A stretch of 64,000 bases of DNA from Juglans regia (Eukaryota > Streptophyta > Magnoliopsida > Fagales > Juglandaceae), in contig NC_049909.1 in assembly GCF_001411555.2 (NCBI RefSeq), positions 1,488,001-1,552,000 on the forward strand. The letters run 5' to 3'. This document shows, piece after piece, positions 37,801 through 47,820 of this stretch (position 1 is its first letter; every line of letters begins with the position of its first letter). The notes under the pieces are model-generated. The model searched no databases, had not been told where the DNA came from, and saw nothing but the letters and a program-made list of their open reading frames with translations. The position numbers were made by a program, and so were the translations under genes.

Positions 37801-39606
37801 CTGATCCACCTGATCAGATGAGAATATGCAAATATGGCTTTTATTATGTTTTCCTTTTTTTTTTTGGTCATGTATATGCTAATGATGTGATTATAGTGTA
37901 AGAAATTCGCTCAGGCAGCACTGAGAGAAGAAAGAATAAGAAGCATATCTAACACTGCCGAGATTAAAGAGGAGAAGCAATACGAAACACACAGACAATT
38001 TTTTTTTTTTTAAGAAAGCGAGAATAGAGAGAGCACGAACGGAAGGAAAATATTAGGTTTCATATTTGAGTCGGTTTCAGTCTATCAGAGGAAGTGATAA
38101 GATCGTAAATATAAAAAAACAATAATATTTAGGCGGTGAAGCAAAACTTGGAACAAAAGTGGTAACTTAAGTAAACAAGGATGGGTAAAATTGGAAAAAA
38201 AAATATTGGACGAAAATATTGTTCCTCTGGCATTCGCATTTATATATATAGTAGAAATTCATATACTAAATGATAAAATTTACTATATCATGTGCTAGTA
38301 GCTAGGTCCACAAACATGTAACAATGTGTTTTTTTCTCATTTTAAAACAAAAATAAAGTATGCTTTATTTTAAAATGAGAATTATTGAAATAAATCAATG
38401 GCATAATTTTAAGACCTTACAATATTTTTCTCTTAAGCTCTCTAATTTTTAATTATTCAAGAAATGACCTAAGCTTCCTCCACTATTGGATTTGTAGGTG
38501 GGAAAAATATCTTGTGCTGCGTAGATCCCGACCGTTCATCCTGCTTAGCTTATGAAGCAAGATTGACATAAAGTGACTTAAGTCCTTTTTCCCTTATGAA
38601 CCCGTCGATATCCTCAAGCAAAGAAGAAAACGTTTTCTTCTCCTCCAAGCCTCCACCTTCATCTCCTTCCTTCCTCCTCTTTTTTCATCCTTTAGAGATC
38701 AAAGCTTCCTCTCCCATTCTCCAAGCCGTGTGACCTACAAGCAAGGGAGGAAATGGTTTCCTTCCTTCCTAGTCAAATGATGCACACTTCTCTGTACCCA
38801 TTTTCAGTTTGTTTCCAAGTTTGAATCCAAACTTTCTATTAGGGTCTTACCTTCCTTCTTTGAATGTAAGACCCTTTTGATTCACTTACTATTGTGGTTT
38901 TGAATTAGTTTCAATTTTCTCCAAGTAAGGTTACCTTTTGATGTTCAGTTTGGGTTTTGTTTTTCACGCTAATTGGATTCTTTATGTGTTGACAGTACAT
39001 CAGTTTGTTGCTTGTCTCTCCCTCTCTTAAATTGTGAGCAAATCGGAAGATTTCCCTACTGAAGTTATGATAATCTGAAAATTTTATTCACTGTGATTGG
39101 GTTTTTTTTTTGGGTCATGTATATCCGTATGGATTTGTTTGATTTTGTTGGGGTTATTTTCTATGAAGTACTAATCCACCTGATCAGATGCGAATATGCA
39201 AATATGGCTTTTATTATGTTTGTCTTTTTTTTTTTTTTTTGTCATGTATATGCTCATGTTGTGATTATAGTGTAAGAAATTCACTCATGCAGCACTGAGA
39301 GAATAAAGAATAAGAAGCATACCTAAGACTGCCAAGATTCAAGAGGAGAAGCAATTCGAAACACATGGACAATTTGTTTTTTTTAAGAAAGCGAGAATAG
39401 AGAGAGCACAGACGGAAGGAAAATATTAAGTGTCATTTTAGTCGGTTTTTGTCTGTCAGAGGAAGTGATAAGATCGTAAATGTAAAAAGACAATAATATT
39501 TAGGCGGTGAAGCAAAACTAGAAACAAAAGTGGTAATCTAAGAGTACAAAGAATGGCAAAATTGGAAACAAAAATATTAAGCGAAAATACTATTCCTCTA
39601 GCATTC

Positions 39607-39626
39607 GCATTTATATATATAGTAGA
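39607..39626 (-). other. Outermost Helitron 5' terminus
   Basis: The minus strand reads TCTACTATATATATAAATGC with host A before the TC. This is the only array unit start with the A expected from A/T-targeted Helitron insertion; internal junctions I checked are preceded by T. Confidence 0.7.
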
Positions 39627-39709
39627 TATAATGGTTTTCTTTTGAGAATAATGAATTCTAAAAGGTGATTATATTGTAAAGGAGGTTGTAGAAATGTCAT
39701 GGTACGTTA

Positions 39710-40160
39710 GAGCATTGACAGTGGTTTATGTATCTTTATATGTAAAATTACATTTTTTGAAGATTGATTTTGCATATGAAAAAAAACTCTCACATTAGAT
39801 TATGCATTTTTGAACTAGATAATAATAAAATTTTCATTATTTTATCAATTTTTTTCCTATAAATCTGAATGGTCTATTTTATGCATCTAGAGGGTATATT
39901 GTTATTCTAGATGGTCCAATAAATTAAAAATAATGTTGGGGACCGAATTATAATCTAGACGGTATATTAGGGTTAGGATAGGGAGAGCAAAAATATTAAA
40001 AATAATGTTTGGGGAGTCAATGGTGCTCTTTAAACTTGAAGAAATACTGTTTATAGCTAAGTAAAAATTTAGAGATACATAAGCCAATGTAGATAAATTT
40101 ATAGACATATTATTCAAATTTGAAGATGAATATAAAGATGAATAAGTCATTGCTAGTGCT
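39710..40160. mobile_element. Possible MITE, GAGCATTG-type ends
   Basis: The left end GAGCATTGACAGTGG has a weak inverted partner near 40140-40160 (GTCATTGCTAGTGCT). The interior is AT-rich and partly self-complementary. Ends resemble the element at 60060-60690. No convincing target duplication was found. Confidence 0.4.
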
Positions 40161-40223
40161 GGAGTTACCTGTAATGTTTATGGGAATGGCTAGGAGCTAG
40201 ATGCCACTAATATTGGAGATTTA

Positions 40224-40543
40224 GGGGATGCTTAAGAATGAGATAAGATGAAAATTTTGTAAATAGTAGTAAGATAATTAGTTTGTGGATAATAATGAAA
40301 TATTTTGAATTAAGTATTTATTGGATTTCCGAAAATGAGAGAAAAAAGAAAAAAAAAATATTATAAAGTTTAAATATTGTTAGTATATAATTTTTTAATA
40401 TTATTTTTGTTTTGAGATTTGAAAAATGTGAATTATTTTTTGTTTGAAAATCTAGGAAAAGTTGTAATAATTAGGTTGAAAGTATTTGTATTTAAATAAT
40501 ATCTAAAAAAGAGATGAGATGAAAATTATTTCTAAACATCCCC
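40224..40543. mobile_element. Tourist/PIF-Harbinger-like MITE with TTA duplication
   Basis: The left end GGGGATGCTTAAGAATGAGA is the imperfect inverted complement of the right end (about 40515-40543, ending AAACATCCCC). TTA flanks both sides (40221-40223 and 40544-40546). The 3-bp TTA duplication, 320-bp size, AT-rich interior and lack of coding are typical of the Tourist group. Confidence 0.8.
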
Positions 40544-40629
40544 TTACACACTTCAATAGCATGTTGACATGTCTGTATTTCAAGAGGAGAAAAATATAAC
40601 TATCATCATGTAAGTAAAGCCCATACAAT

Positions 40630-43600
40630 TGTAACACGTCTTTGTGGTGGGACTTTTTATAAAATGATTTTAGGAAAGACGACTGAAATTACCGATCGAT
40701 TTAAAACTTTTTGCTTCCATACCCATGGTGCAAGACTCTACGTTATAAAATAAAATGTGAGAATAAAAGAAATTTATAGCGGAAAACATTAATTTTAAGA
40801 TAAAAATGCCTCTCATACAATTAAACTCTCATGTCTAGACTTTTGTACTCTTCCTTATGGGCCGTGTACATCCTGACCCGTACTGCTCATTCAGTTCCTA
40901 TTGGGGGAGGGGCATACATAAAAACTAAAATGAGTCGATGACTCGTAAACATTACTTCATACAGTTAAAATATAATAACATAGGTTTTCATTAATGCATT
41001 TATCATACCATACATACTGTACGTATATGCATGCGTGCATTCGTTTGAAAACATCACTGGACGAGATTTTTCTTTAAAAAAGGTTTTCTCTTCGTAAAAC
41101 GTATCTCCCGTCAGTGCCTTCATTTCTTCAAGAGTTCGATGCATTCATGCATTCATATATTCATACATTCTTTCTTATTACTTTCATTGGTCGGTACACA
41201 CTGTTACGCCTCATGTATTGGGGTTAGCGGTCTTCCTTTGGACCCAGACTCTGGCTGTGGCCATGGGTTGGGAATTCCTTTCATGGGAGGCAGGACTGGG
41301 TGCACTACCAGTACTACTTACCCGGTATTGTAATCTACCCATTCCTTCGGTAGCCTTTTCATTCATTCATATAGTCGTTACGTCTTTTCAAACATTAAAC
41401 ACTCAGTCCTTTCTTTTCAGTTCAGTCCTTTCCTTTTCAGTCCTTTTCATTTAGTAGTTCATTCATAGAAAAATGTCATTTAAGAGCATGGGCTTAAACA
41501 TCATCTTTCATGGCATCATTTAAAGCATCAGTTCATGGCATCCTTAAAACATCAGTTCATAGGGACCTTTTTTAAAACAACATACTTTCTTCGCGTTGTT
41601 CAAAGCATTAGGCATAAGCCTCAACAATTCTTTTCGTGGAAAATATATACAATCGATACATCGTATAGTCGTCCATTCACATGTGTACGATTAATACTTT
41701 TAGGTGCGTAAAAAGGGGCTACCAAGGAGGGCCGTACATACGTATATATTTGAAGAATACTTCTACTTAGCACGTTTTTCGTAAAACATCTTTAGTGTCG
41801 TTTCGTAAGGTGTCGTAAAGAGAAAAGTGTTTTGTTTTCATTTCGTGTATTTTTTAGAAAACTCTAGAAGAGTATGAATGCAATACTTACTTGGACTCCA
41901 TGCTACTTTCATATCATACAGTCCGTTTATATGTGTGTAAGATGGCAACCTATATGCATATACATAACCTTAGCGTCATTCTCTATCTAATGCATAAGCA
42001 ACTTAAACTAGAAATAGAGCTACACTTCACTTGAACACTTTTCTTCTATCCTGTGCCCTTTACTATGCTAAAACCTTCAGGATTTACTTATGGTTACTAT
42101 CTCTTCTAGACTCAAGGTCTTACCTTGAGTGCTCATCCACTAAGGTGAACCCATGATTCACCTTAGGATTAAGACACTAAGACCTTCCTCTTATTCTTCT
42201 TATTGGCCACATTCCGACGCATGATTCCGACCGACGGAATCACGCATCCCAATCCTAGACACTACACCCGTTACTGCCTTCATGCATCTTAGCCCATACT
42301 AAATCCTCATTCTCATCCATACACGCTACAAGGCTCTAAGCCAACTCTGACACTTAAGCACTGTATAACCATGCTTAAGACAGATTACCCATTACATATA
42401 GTGAATCCGTCCGACACATGTGTCTCACTAGATTACACATGTACCTTACCCCTTTATCACCTAAGACCAACATATAACACGTTGATCACATGCTCGTAGG
42501 GACAAGCGCCATACACTGATACCAACCTTCTCTTAACCCGGCTAGCATGACTCTTCATGCTATCTGTCCCTTTTGACAGTTCATCCCAACACTTAACACA
42601 ACAAGACTCCATTCATAACTACACCTTACGTCGTAGCTCGAAACTACTCCAAGCTACATCGTGACCTTGTCGCGTCACCTGACATCTAACTACGTTATTC
42701 TTATGCTAACTCCTCACCCAACCGAAGCACGACTGCTAGTAGCCATGTCACTTCGTAACATTCCCCAGTCATGCTTCTGCTGCGCACTCTTACACTTGTT
42801 TTGCCACTTCGCACATACTCTCGGTCATAAGTCAATTACGGTGACCCTTGTCACCTCAGACTACAGGCCACATCACAGCTACTTCGGGACACTGTTCCAC
42901 AGTTCCCGACACTACTCACTACGCTCTACACCCATCAACCACGCAACCATCCTTATCTCTGCGACGCGCCACACGGTGTGCCGCTTCACCTCGTGGAGTA
43001 CACCCCACGTGTACTTCCTTCACACACGCTACGCCACATCATCACTACGACATACAAGCCATATGGTGCATCACTCCACCACATGGAGTACACTCCACGT
43101 GTACTCCTTTCACACAAGCTATGCCACATCACCACTATGGCATACACACCATATGGTGCATTACTTCACTACATGGAGTACACTCCACGTGTACTCCCTT
43201 CACAATACTCTACGCCACACAGAGTACACTCTACGTGTACTCTTCCCAATCCACACAACACTACATCATCACTATAACACATACTTCACAACCACACTTC
43301 ACAGCACAGTCCACAACATGACACATCAGACTACACAGATACGCCCAACACTTCACTACACGGCACATGACAATTACTATCAGCATAGTCCACAACCTAA
43401 CCAACCAACATAAATAACAAGGGATAGAGTGTTATACCATCGTCGGGGTTAACCCGTGCGTTGCTCGCTGACCATCACGGTGACGTCAGAAGGGTCGTAC
43501 ATGGCAGCTAAGGTCGTGCACAGTGGCGGTTAGCCACACACAGTGGCTGTCCACCACATAAGGTGGTTGTTCTGGATGGGGCTGAGCATGGAGGGGCTTG

Positions 43601-44974
43601 GAAGGACCTTGGTGAGGTGATGGTGGCGTCGGGGTGGCGCCTCATGGCTCTATGGGGGTAGATCTAAGCCATGCGTGAGGGAGAGTTCATGAGAGAGAGG
43701 ACGTGCAAGAGGGGTGGATCGGGGCTATGGGTGTTTGAGGTAGGCCGATGGTGGCCAAAGGAAGCTCGAGACGGCGGTTGGACGCCGTGGGTGGTGGCGT
43801 ACAGCGGTGGACGGGGAGAAATCCGTGCATGTGAATGAGAGAACCCATGTGTGTGAGGGAGGCTATGGGCCTCTGGCCAAGGGGAGGAGCAAGGAGGAAG
43901 GCTTAGGGGGCTCGTAGTGGTGCTCGGTGGCCTGGGTAGCCACATACGGCGGCGCTAGGGCTGTCGGTGGCATTGAAGCCGTGCGAAACCCATTTATGGG
44001 TTGGGTGTGTGCATGCAACGGAGGGGGAGAGGGAGGTTTTCATGGCTTGGGTTCCATGGAAAGGGGTTCACTGATGAGAGGGGAGGTCGTTGGTGGCAGT
44101 AAGGTGGCCATGTACAGCAGCGCACGGAAGAGAAATGGGTTTTACCCATTTCGGTTACTTACCGTGAGAAGAGAGAGATGGCTGCGCGTGGGGGACGGCT
44201 TTGGTGGTGGAAGCTTGCCAGCGTGAGAGGACGCTGGTGAAGGAGGTGGTGAGGTTGGGCTGGGCTGGAGGATGAAGAACTGGGTGAGAGGGAGAGGGAG
44301 GCGTGCGACGTACAGGAGAGGGAGGAGAGAGAGAGAGGGGAGGGAAAAGTGAGGGAGAAATAGAGGGTCTTGGTTTTAATCCTGATCCCTTTATCTTGAG
44401 ATCTTCAAAACGATCTAGCGGTGGAGGATTAAAACACTGATTTGAAAATGCGTAAATATTAACTTAATTAAAAGCACTGAGAGAAATTAAGGTAGAATAT
44501 TATTTAAATTTAACTTTAGTTTATAAAATAATATTCCTTCATCATTAATAAAATGATGAAGTCTTATTTAATATCTTTAAAAGGATAAAACCGTTTAAAT
44601 AAATTAGAGTTTTCAACATAATTCAACTCCCATAATATTTTAAATAACTGAAATCAATAATATTAAAATGATTTCCGACAATTATAATATTTTTGGAGCT
44701 CTTCAAGAATATTATAATTGTCGTATTTAAAATCAAGCTTAGTTCTGTAATACTGGAAATACCTCATATAAATATTTCCAGTGCATTTAAAACAATGGGC
44801 GTACTTTAGAAATCATATAATATATTTAGAAACATGCCATTGAGGTTCAGCCCACATAACGAGGCTCGCAGTCGCTAGAGAGAAAGGGTAGACTGTTGCA
44901 TAATTTTTGTCTTCAGAATTTACTTACGTCAGAAAGAATGAGCATTACGCTAGAAGGAAGGAGCGGATGTTACA
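40630..44974. mobile_element. Giant solo LTR (4.3 kb) with ACAAT target duplication
   Basis: The interval starts TGTAACACG and ends GATGTTACA. It is flanked by a perfect 5-bp direct repeat ACAAT (40625-40629 and 44975-44979). The first and last few hundred bases are not similar to each other, and no gag, protease, RT or integrase was recognised. It therefore reads as one long LTR left by LTR-LTR recombination, or as a non-coding LARD whose LTRs I failed to see. It contains an AT-rich part with CATACATA motifs, a CAC-rich minisatellite part (42.6-43.4 kb), a GC-rich GGTGG part (43.4-44.3 kb) and an AT-rich end. LTRs this long occur in the Ogre/Tat branch of Ty3/gypsy; assignment to that branch is a guess. 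Confidence 0.7.
42994..43243. repeat. Palindrome-bearing minisatellite
   Basis: A palindrome GGAGTACAC-TCCAC-GTGTACTCC recurs at 42994, 43085, 43175 and, in variant form, 43221. It sits inside a unit of about 90 bp that also contains ACGCCACATCA and ATATGGTGCAT. The 9-bp stem is perfect in the two central copies. The long open frames over this region reflect the repeat and are not genes. Confidence 0.85.
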
Positions 44975-45045
44975 ACAATCCCCTTCACCGTCGTCCTATT
45001 TCATACTCCCCTCTCTCTCTCGTTAATGTCGAATGTCTGGTCTGG

Positions 45046-45082
<37 letters not shown>
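45046..45082. repeat. (TC)n microsatellite
   Basis: An almost pure TC dinucleotide run, in the short stretch between the solo LTR and the copia 5' LTR. Confidence 0.9.
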
Positions 45083-45085
<3 letters not shown>

Positions 45086-45162
45086 CTCTCCTCAAGTCAA
45101 CCGAAGAGCACTTTCTCTTGCCCCTCAATATCTCTCCCCGCAAGCCATCCCCCATATCATCC

Positions 45163-45380
45163 TATTAGAAATACATTAGTTTTTCTTTATATGTACAATT
45201 ACTTTTCTACCCTTGTAGTTTTAGTACATATAAATGTTTCTTTTTGATTGTAAAGAAAACACGAGAAATACATGTAATACGAAAGCATTTTTGCGAAAAT
45301 CTCTCTCTCTGTTCTAGAACCCTAACCCAGCATATTCATTAGCTTGATCATAAATCCATGGCAAAACTCCAGTTTTGTCA
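45163..45380 (+). repeat. copia 5' LTR
   Basis: It starts TATTAGAAAT (the usual TG is TA in both LTRs) and ends TTTTGTCA, directly followed by the primer-binding site. It contains ACCCTAAC and a CT-rich stretch near the end. Confidence 0.92.
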
Positions 45381-45391
45381 TGGTATCAGAG
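45381..45391 (+). other. Primer-binding site (initiator Met tRNA)
   Basis: TGGTATCAGAG directly after the LTR is complementary to the 3' end of initiator tRNA-Met, the usual copia primer. Confidence 0.92.
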
Positions 45392-46427
45392 ATTAAACCG
45401 CTGCTCTGCGAGATTTGTCACGGAGTCTGATTCATCTGATTCAGATTCTTCTTCTTCTCCCTTTTCTCCTTCTCTCGATAATCCCTTACATCCCTATTTC
45501 TTACACCATGGAGAAACTCCAGGTGTTATGCTTGTTGCCGATCGTTTAAATGGTGATAATTACCATTCTTGGTCACGGTCCATGTCCAAAGCCATCAGTG
45601 GGAAGAACAAGACCGGATTTATCACCGGAATTCACAAAAAGCCAAAGTCTGAAGCAGATCCACTTTATTTGCCATGGATTCGGTGCAATGACATGGTTAG
45701 TTTCGTGGATCCTCAATTCAGTGGCAAAGAACATTGGATCTAGCATTCTCTACATTGACGATGCCTCCGATATGTGGAAAGATTTACAGGACCGCTTCTC
45801 ACAAGGTAATGTCCACGAATTTTTCAACTACGTAAGGCAATTAGTTCCTTAAAGCAAGATCATAAATATGTGAGTGATTATTACACTGAATTGAAATCAT
45901 TTTGGGATGAGCTAGCAAATTATAGACGATTGTCACAATGTTCTGTTGAAACCCTAAGGTTTTTTGAAGAAATTCAACAAGAGGAGTATGTAATGCAGTT
46001 TTTGATGGGGCTAAGTGACTCTTTTAATAGTATTTGAAGTCAGATACTATTAATTGATCATTTTCCTTCTATGAATAAAGTCATATCCTTGGTTCTACAA
46101 GAAGAGAAACAGAGAGAGATTACTTTGGAGACTTCTGTCCCTAGTCTTGAATCGGTTGCTACTTTGACAGCAAAGCCTACGAAAATTGGTACTAATGCTG
46201 CTAAGCAAACCAATTTTTGAAAGGATAAACCTGTGTGTAGTCATTGCGGATACACAGGTCACACTTCTGAAAAGTGTTATAGGATTCATGGTTTTCCTCC
46301 TGGTTTTAAATAAAATAATAATAATAATAATAATGCTTCAGCCAATCAATCTTCTTCACCTATGGGTAAATCATATAATGATGCTCTGAAGTTTTCTTTG
46401 TCTTAAGATCAATATCAACAGCTACTT
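45392..46427 (+). pseudogene. copia gag (UBN2-type with CCHC knuckle), degenerate
   Basis: Gag packages the element RNA into particles. The N-terminal part carries VADRLNGDNYHSWSRSM and SGKNKTGFITG, typical of the copia gag N domain. It then shifts frame (WILNSVAKNI, MWKDLQDRFSQGN). A central segment with EYVMQFLMGL follows. The zinc knuckle CSHCGYTGHTSEKC (46235-46278) keeps all three Cys and the His. At least one frameshift near 45720 and several stops (for example near 45852, 46035 and 46218) prevent a full product. A short AAT run (46312-46333) sits just after the knuckle. Confidence 0.88.
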
Positions 46428-46430
46428 GTC

Positions 46431-47820
46431 ATGCTCAAACCACAATCTATTTCATCATCAGTGAATCAAGCCAGCTCTGGCATTTTACCAACTCCACAGC
46501 CACCTTCCACTGATCTTTTTGCAGGTAATCTCATGCCCTGGATAATCGACACTGGAGCAACAGACCATATGGTCAGCTCCATTGATCATTTTTCTTCCGT
46601 AACTTATAACCTTTCATCTGTTGTCAAATTACCAAATGGCCATTCAGGTCCCGTTACACATACTAGTACCATTCAATTACTAGACAACCAAACTTTGCGT
46701 AATGTTCTTTGTGTTCCTGATTTTTCTTTTAATTTGATATCTACCAATAAATTAACCCGTGATCACTCATGCTGCCTTATTTTTGTTTCTAATCTCTGTT
46801 TCATTCAGGACCTGCCTACATGGAAAACGATTGGAATGGCTGAGGAGAAGGCTGGCCTTTATTACTTAAAGCAAAGTTCTTTGGTTGGTTGTTCTATTTC
46901 TTATCCTTCAATAAATCAGAATGTTAGTCTATGATATTATAGGTTAGGCCATATTTCTTTTTCCAAATTAAAATTTCTTAGTAATAGTGTTTCAGATTTA
47001 CATATATCAAAATCAAATAATTCTTGTACTTGTACAGTCTGTCCTTTAGCTAAACAAAAAGGTCTACTTTTTCCTTCTAGTGAATCAAATTCAATTTCTC
47101 CATTTGAATTGATTCACTGTGATTTGTGGGGACCATTCTCTGTTTCTGCTTTAGATAGTTCAAAATATTTTCTTACAATTGTAGATGATTACTCTAAAAC
47201 TACTTGGGTATATCTTCTACAACATAAATCCCAAACCAAGCCTTACTTGCAATCTTTCTTCAAATTAGTTCAAACTCAATTTCATTCTCAAATAAAGAAA
47301 ATCAGAATTGATAATAAGACTGAATTTCACATGCCAGAATTTCTTTCCTCCCAAGGTGTTATACACCAGAAAAGTTGTGTTGAAAGACCACAACAAAATA
47401 GGGTCATTGAAAGGAAACATCAACATTTGCTAAATGTTGCTCATTCCCTTAGATTCCAAGCTTCTTTACCATTAAACTTTTGGGGTGATTGCATTCTTTC
47501 TGCTGTCTATTTAATAAATCTAACACCAACTCCATTACTCTCACATAAATCTCCTTGTGAGGTTTTGTATTCTTAACCACCTCCTTTTAATCACCTCAAA
47601 GTTTTTGGTTGTCTTTGTTTTGCTTCCACCTTGCATAGTGATCAATCTAAATTTGATCCAAGAGCAAGAAAATGTATCTTCCTTGGATATCCTTTTGCTG
47701 TAAAAGGATACAAATTATATGATCTTGCAACACACAAAACTTTCATATCTCGTGATGTTGTGTTTCATGAACATAAATTCCCTTTCTCTTCCACTTCTTT
47801 TCATCAAACCTTGTAGTTCT
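46431..47820 (+). pseudogene. copia protease and integrase, degenerate
   Basis: The aspartic protease motif WIIDTGATDHM (about 46540) would process the polyprotein. The GAG-pre-integrase region with YYRLGHISFSKL (about 46935) and CPLAKQKG (about 47040) follows. The integrase core has the catalytic residues in HCDLWGP (about 47115), RIDNKTEF and PQQNRVIERKHQHLL. Conserved glycines next to the second Asp and in the QQNG motif are changed to Lys and Arg. Stops occur near 46933 and 47575. After the second, frame continues through [13 protein letters not shown] and [18 protein letters not shown], the usual segment downstream of the core. Confidence 0.88.

Larger units (their letters stand above)
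10588..39626 (-). mobile_element. Large Helitron with RPA, Rep/helicase remnants and 5' tandem array
   Basis: Helitrons are rolling-circle DNA transposons that begin with TC, end with CTRR after a short hairpin, and insert between A and T. On the minus strand the 3' end is a hairpin at 10614-10600 followed eight bases later by CTAG (10591-10588) and then T. At the other side the outermost unit of the tandem array begins TCTACTATATATA at 39626 and is preceded by A. Between them lie RPA-like and Rep/Pif1-helicase coding remnants in the same orientation, then 2 kb of AT-rich leader, then 16 tandem units. The total is 29.0 kb. The alternative, a 9.9 kb Helitron starting at 20536 beside an unrelated satellite, fits less well because the flanking base there is T. 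Confidence 0.7.
19198..39626 (-). repeat. Tandem array of 16 Helitron 5'-end units
   Basis: Each unit is about 1.32-1.38 kb. On the minus strand it opens with TCTACTATATATATAAATG and closes with GTATATGAATT, so junctions read AATT/TCTAC. Unit limits on the plus strand are 19198-20536, 20537-21920, 21921-23277, 23278-24635, 24636-26011, 26012-26721 (short), 26722-28102, 28103-28811 (short), 28812-30156, 30157-31479, 31480-32847, 32848-34212, 34213-35530, 35531-36885, 36886-38265 and 38266-39626. At the inner edge the last unit runs on into single-copy Helitron sequence (GAATTGTACATGG on the minus strand), as expected if the body-adjacent unit is the original 5' end. No unit that I read has the Helitron 3' hairpin plus CTAG. 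Units share pyrimidine-rich and A-rich landmarks and differ by substitutions and small indels. Confidence 0.9.

Noticed and set aside
19198..39626. CRISPR-like or rDNA spacer interpretation of the array
   Set aside because: Units are 1.35 kb with no short direct repeats and unique spacers, no rRNA sequence is present, and the unit start is a Helitron terminus.
42661..43413. A 250-codon plus-strand open frame
   Set aside because: It is Thr/His/Ser-rich and lies on the CAC-rich palindromic minisatellite. Neighbouring frames are open too, so it reflects composition and not coding.
43664..44226. Open frames on both strands in the GC-rich part
   Set aside because: GGTGG-rich sequence opens frames by chance. 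The residues are low complexity and the interval lies inside the solo LTR.
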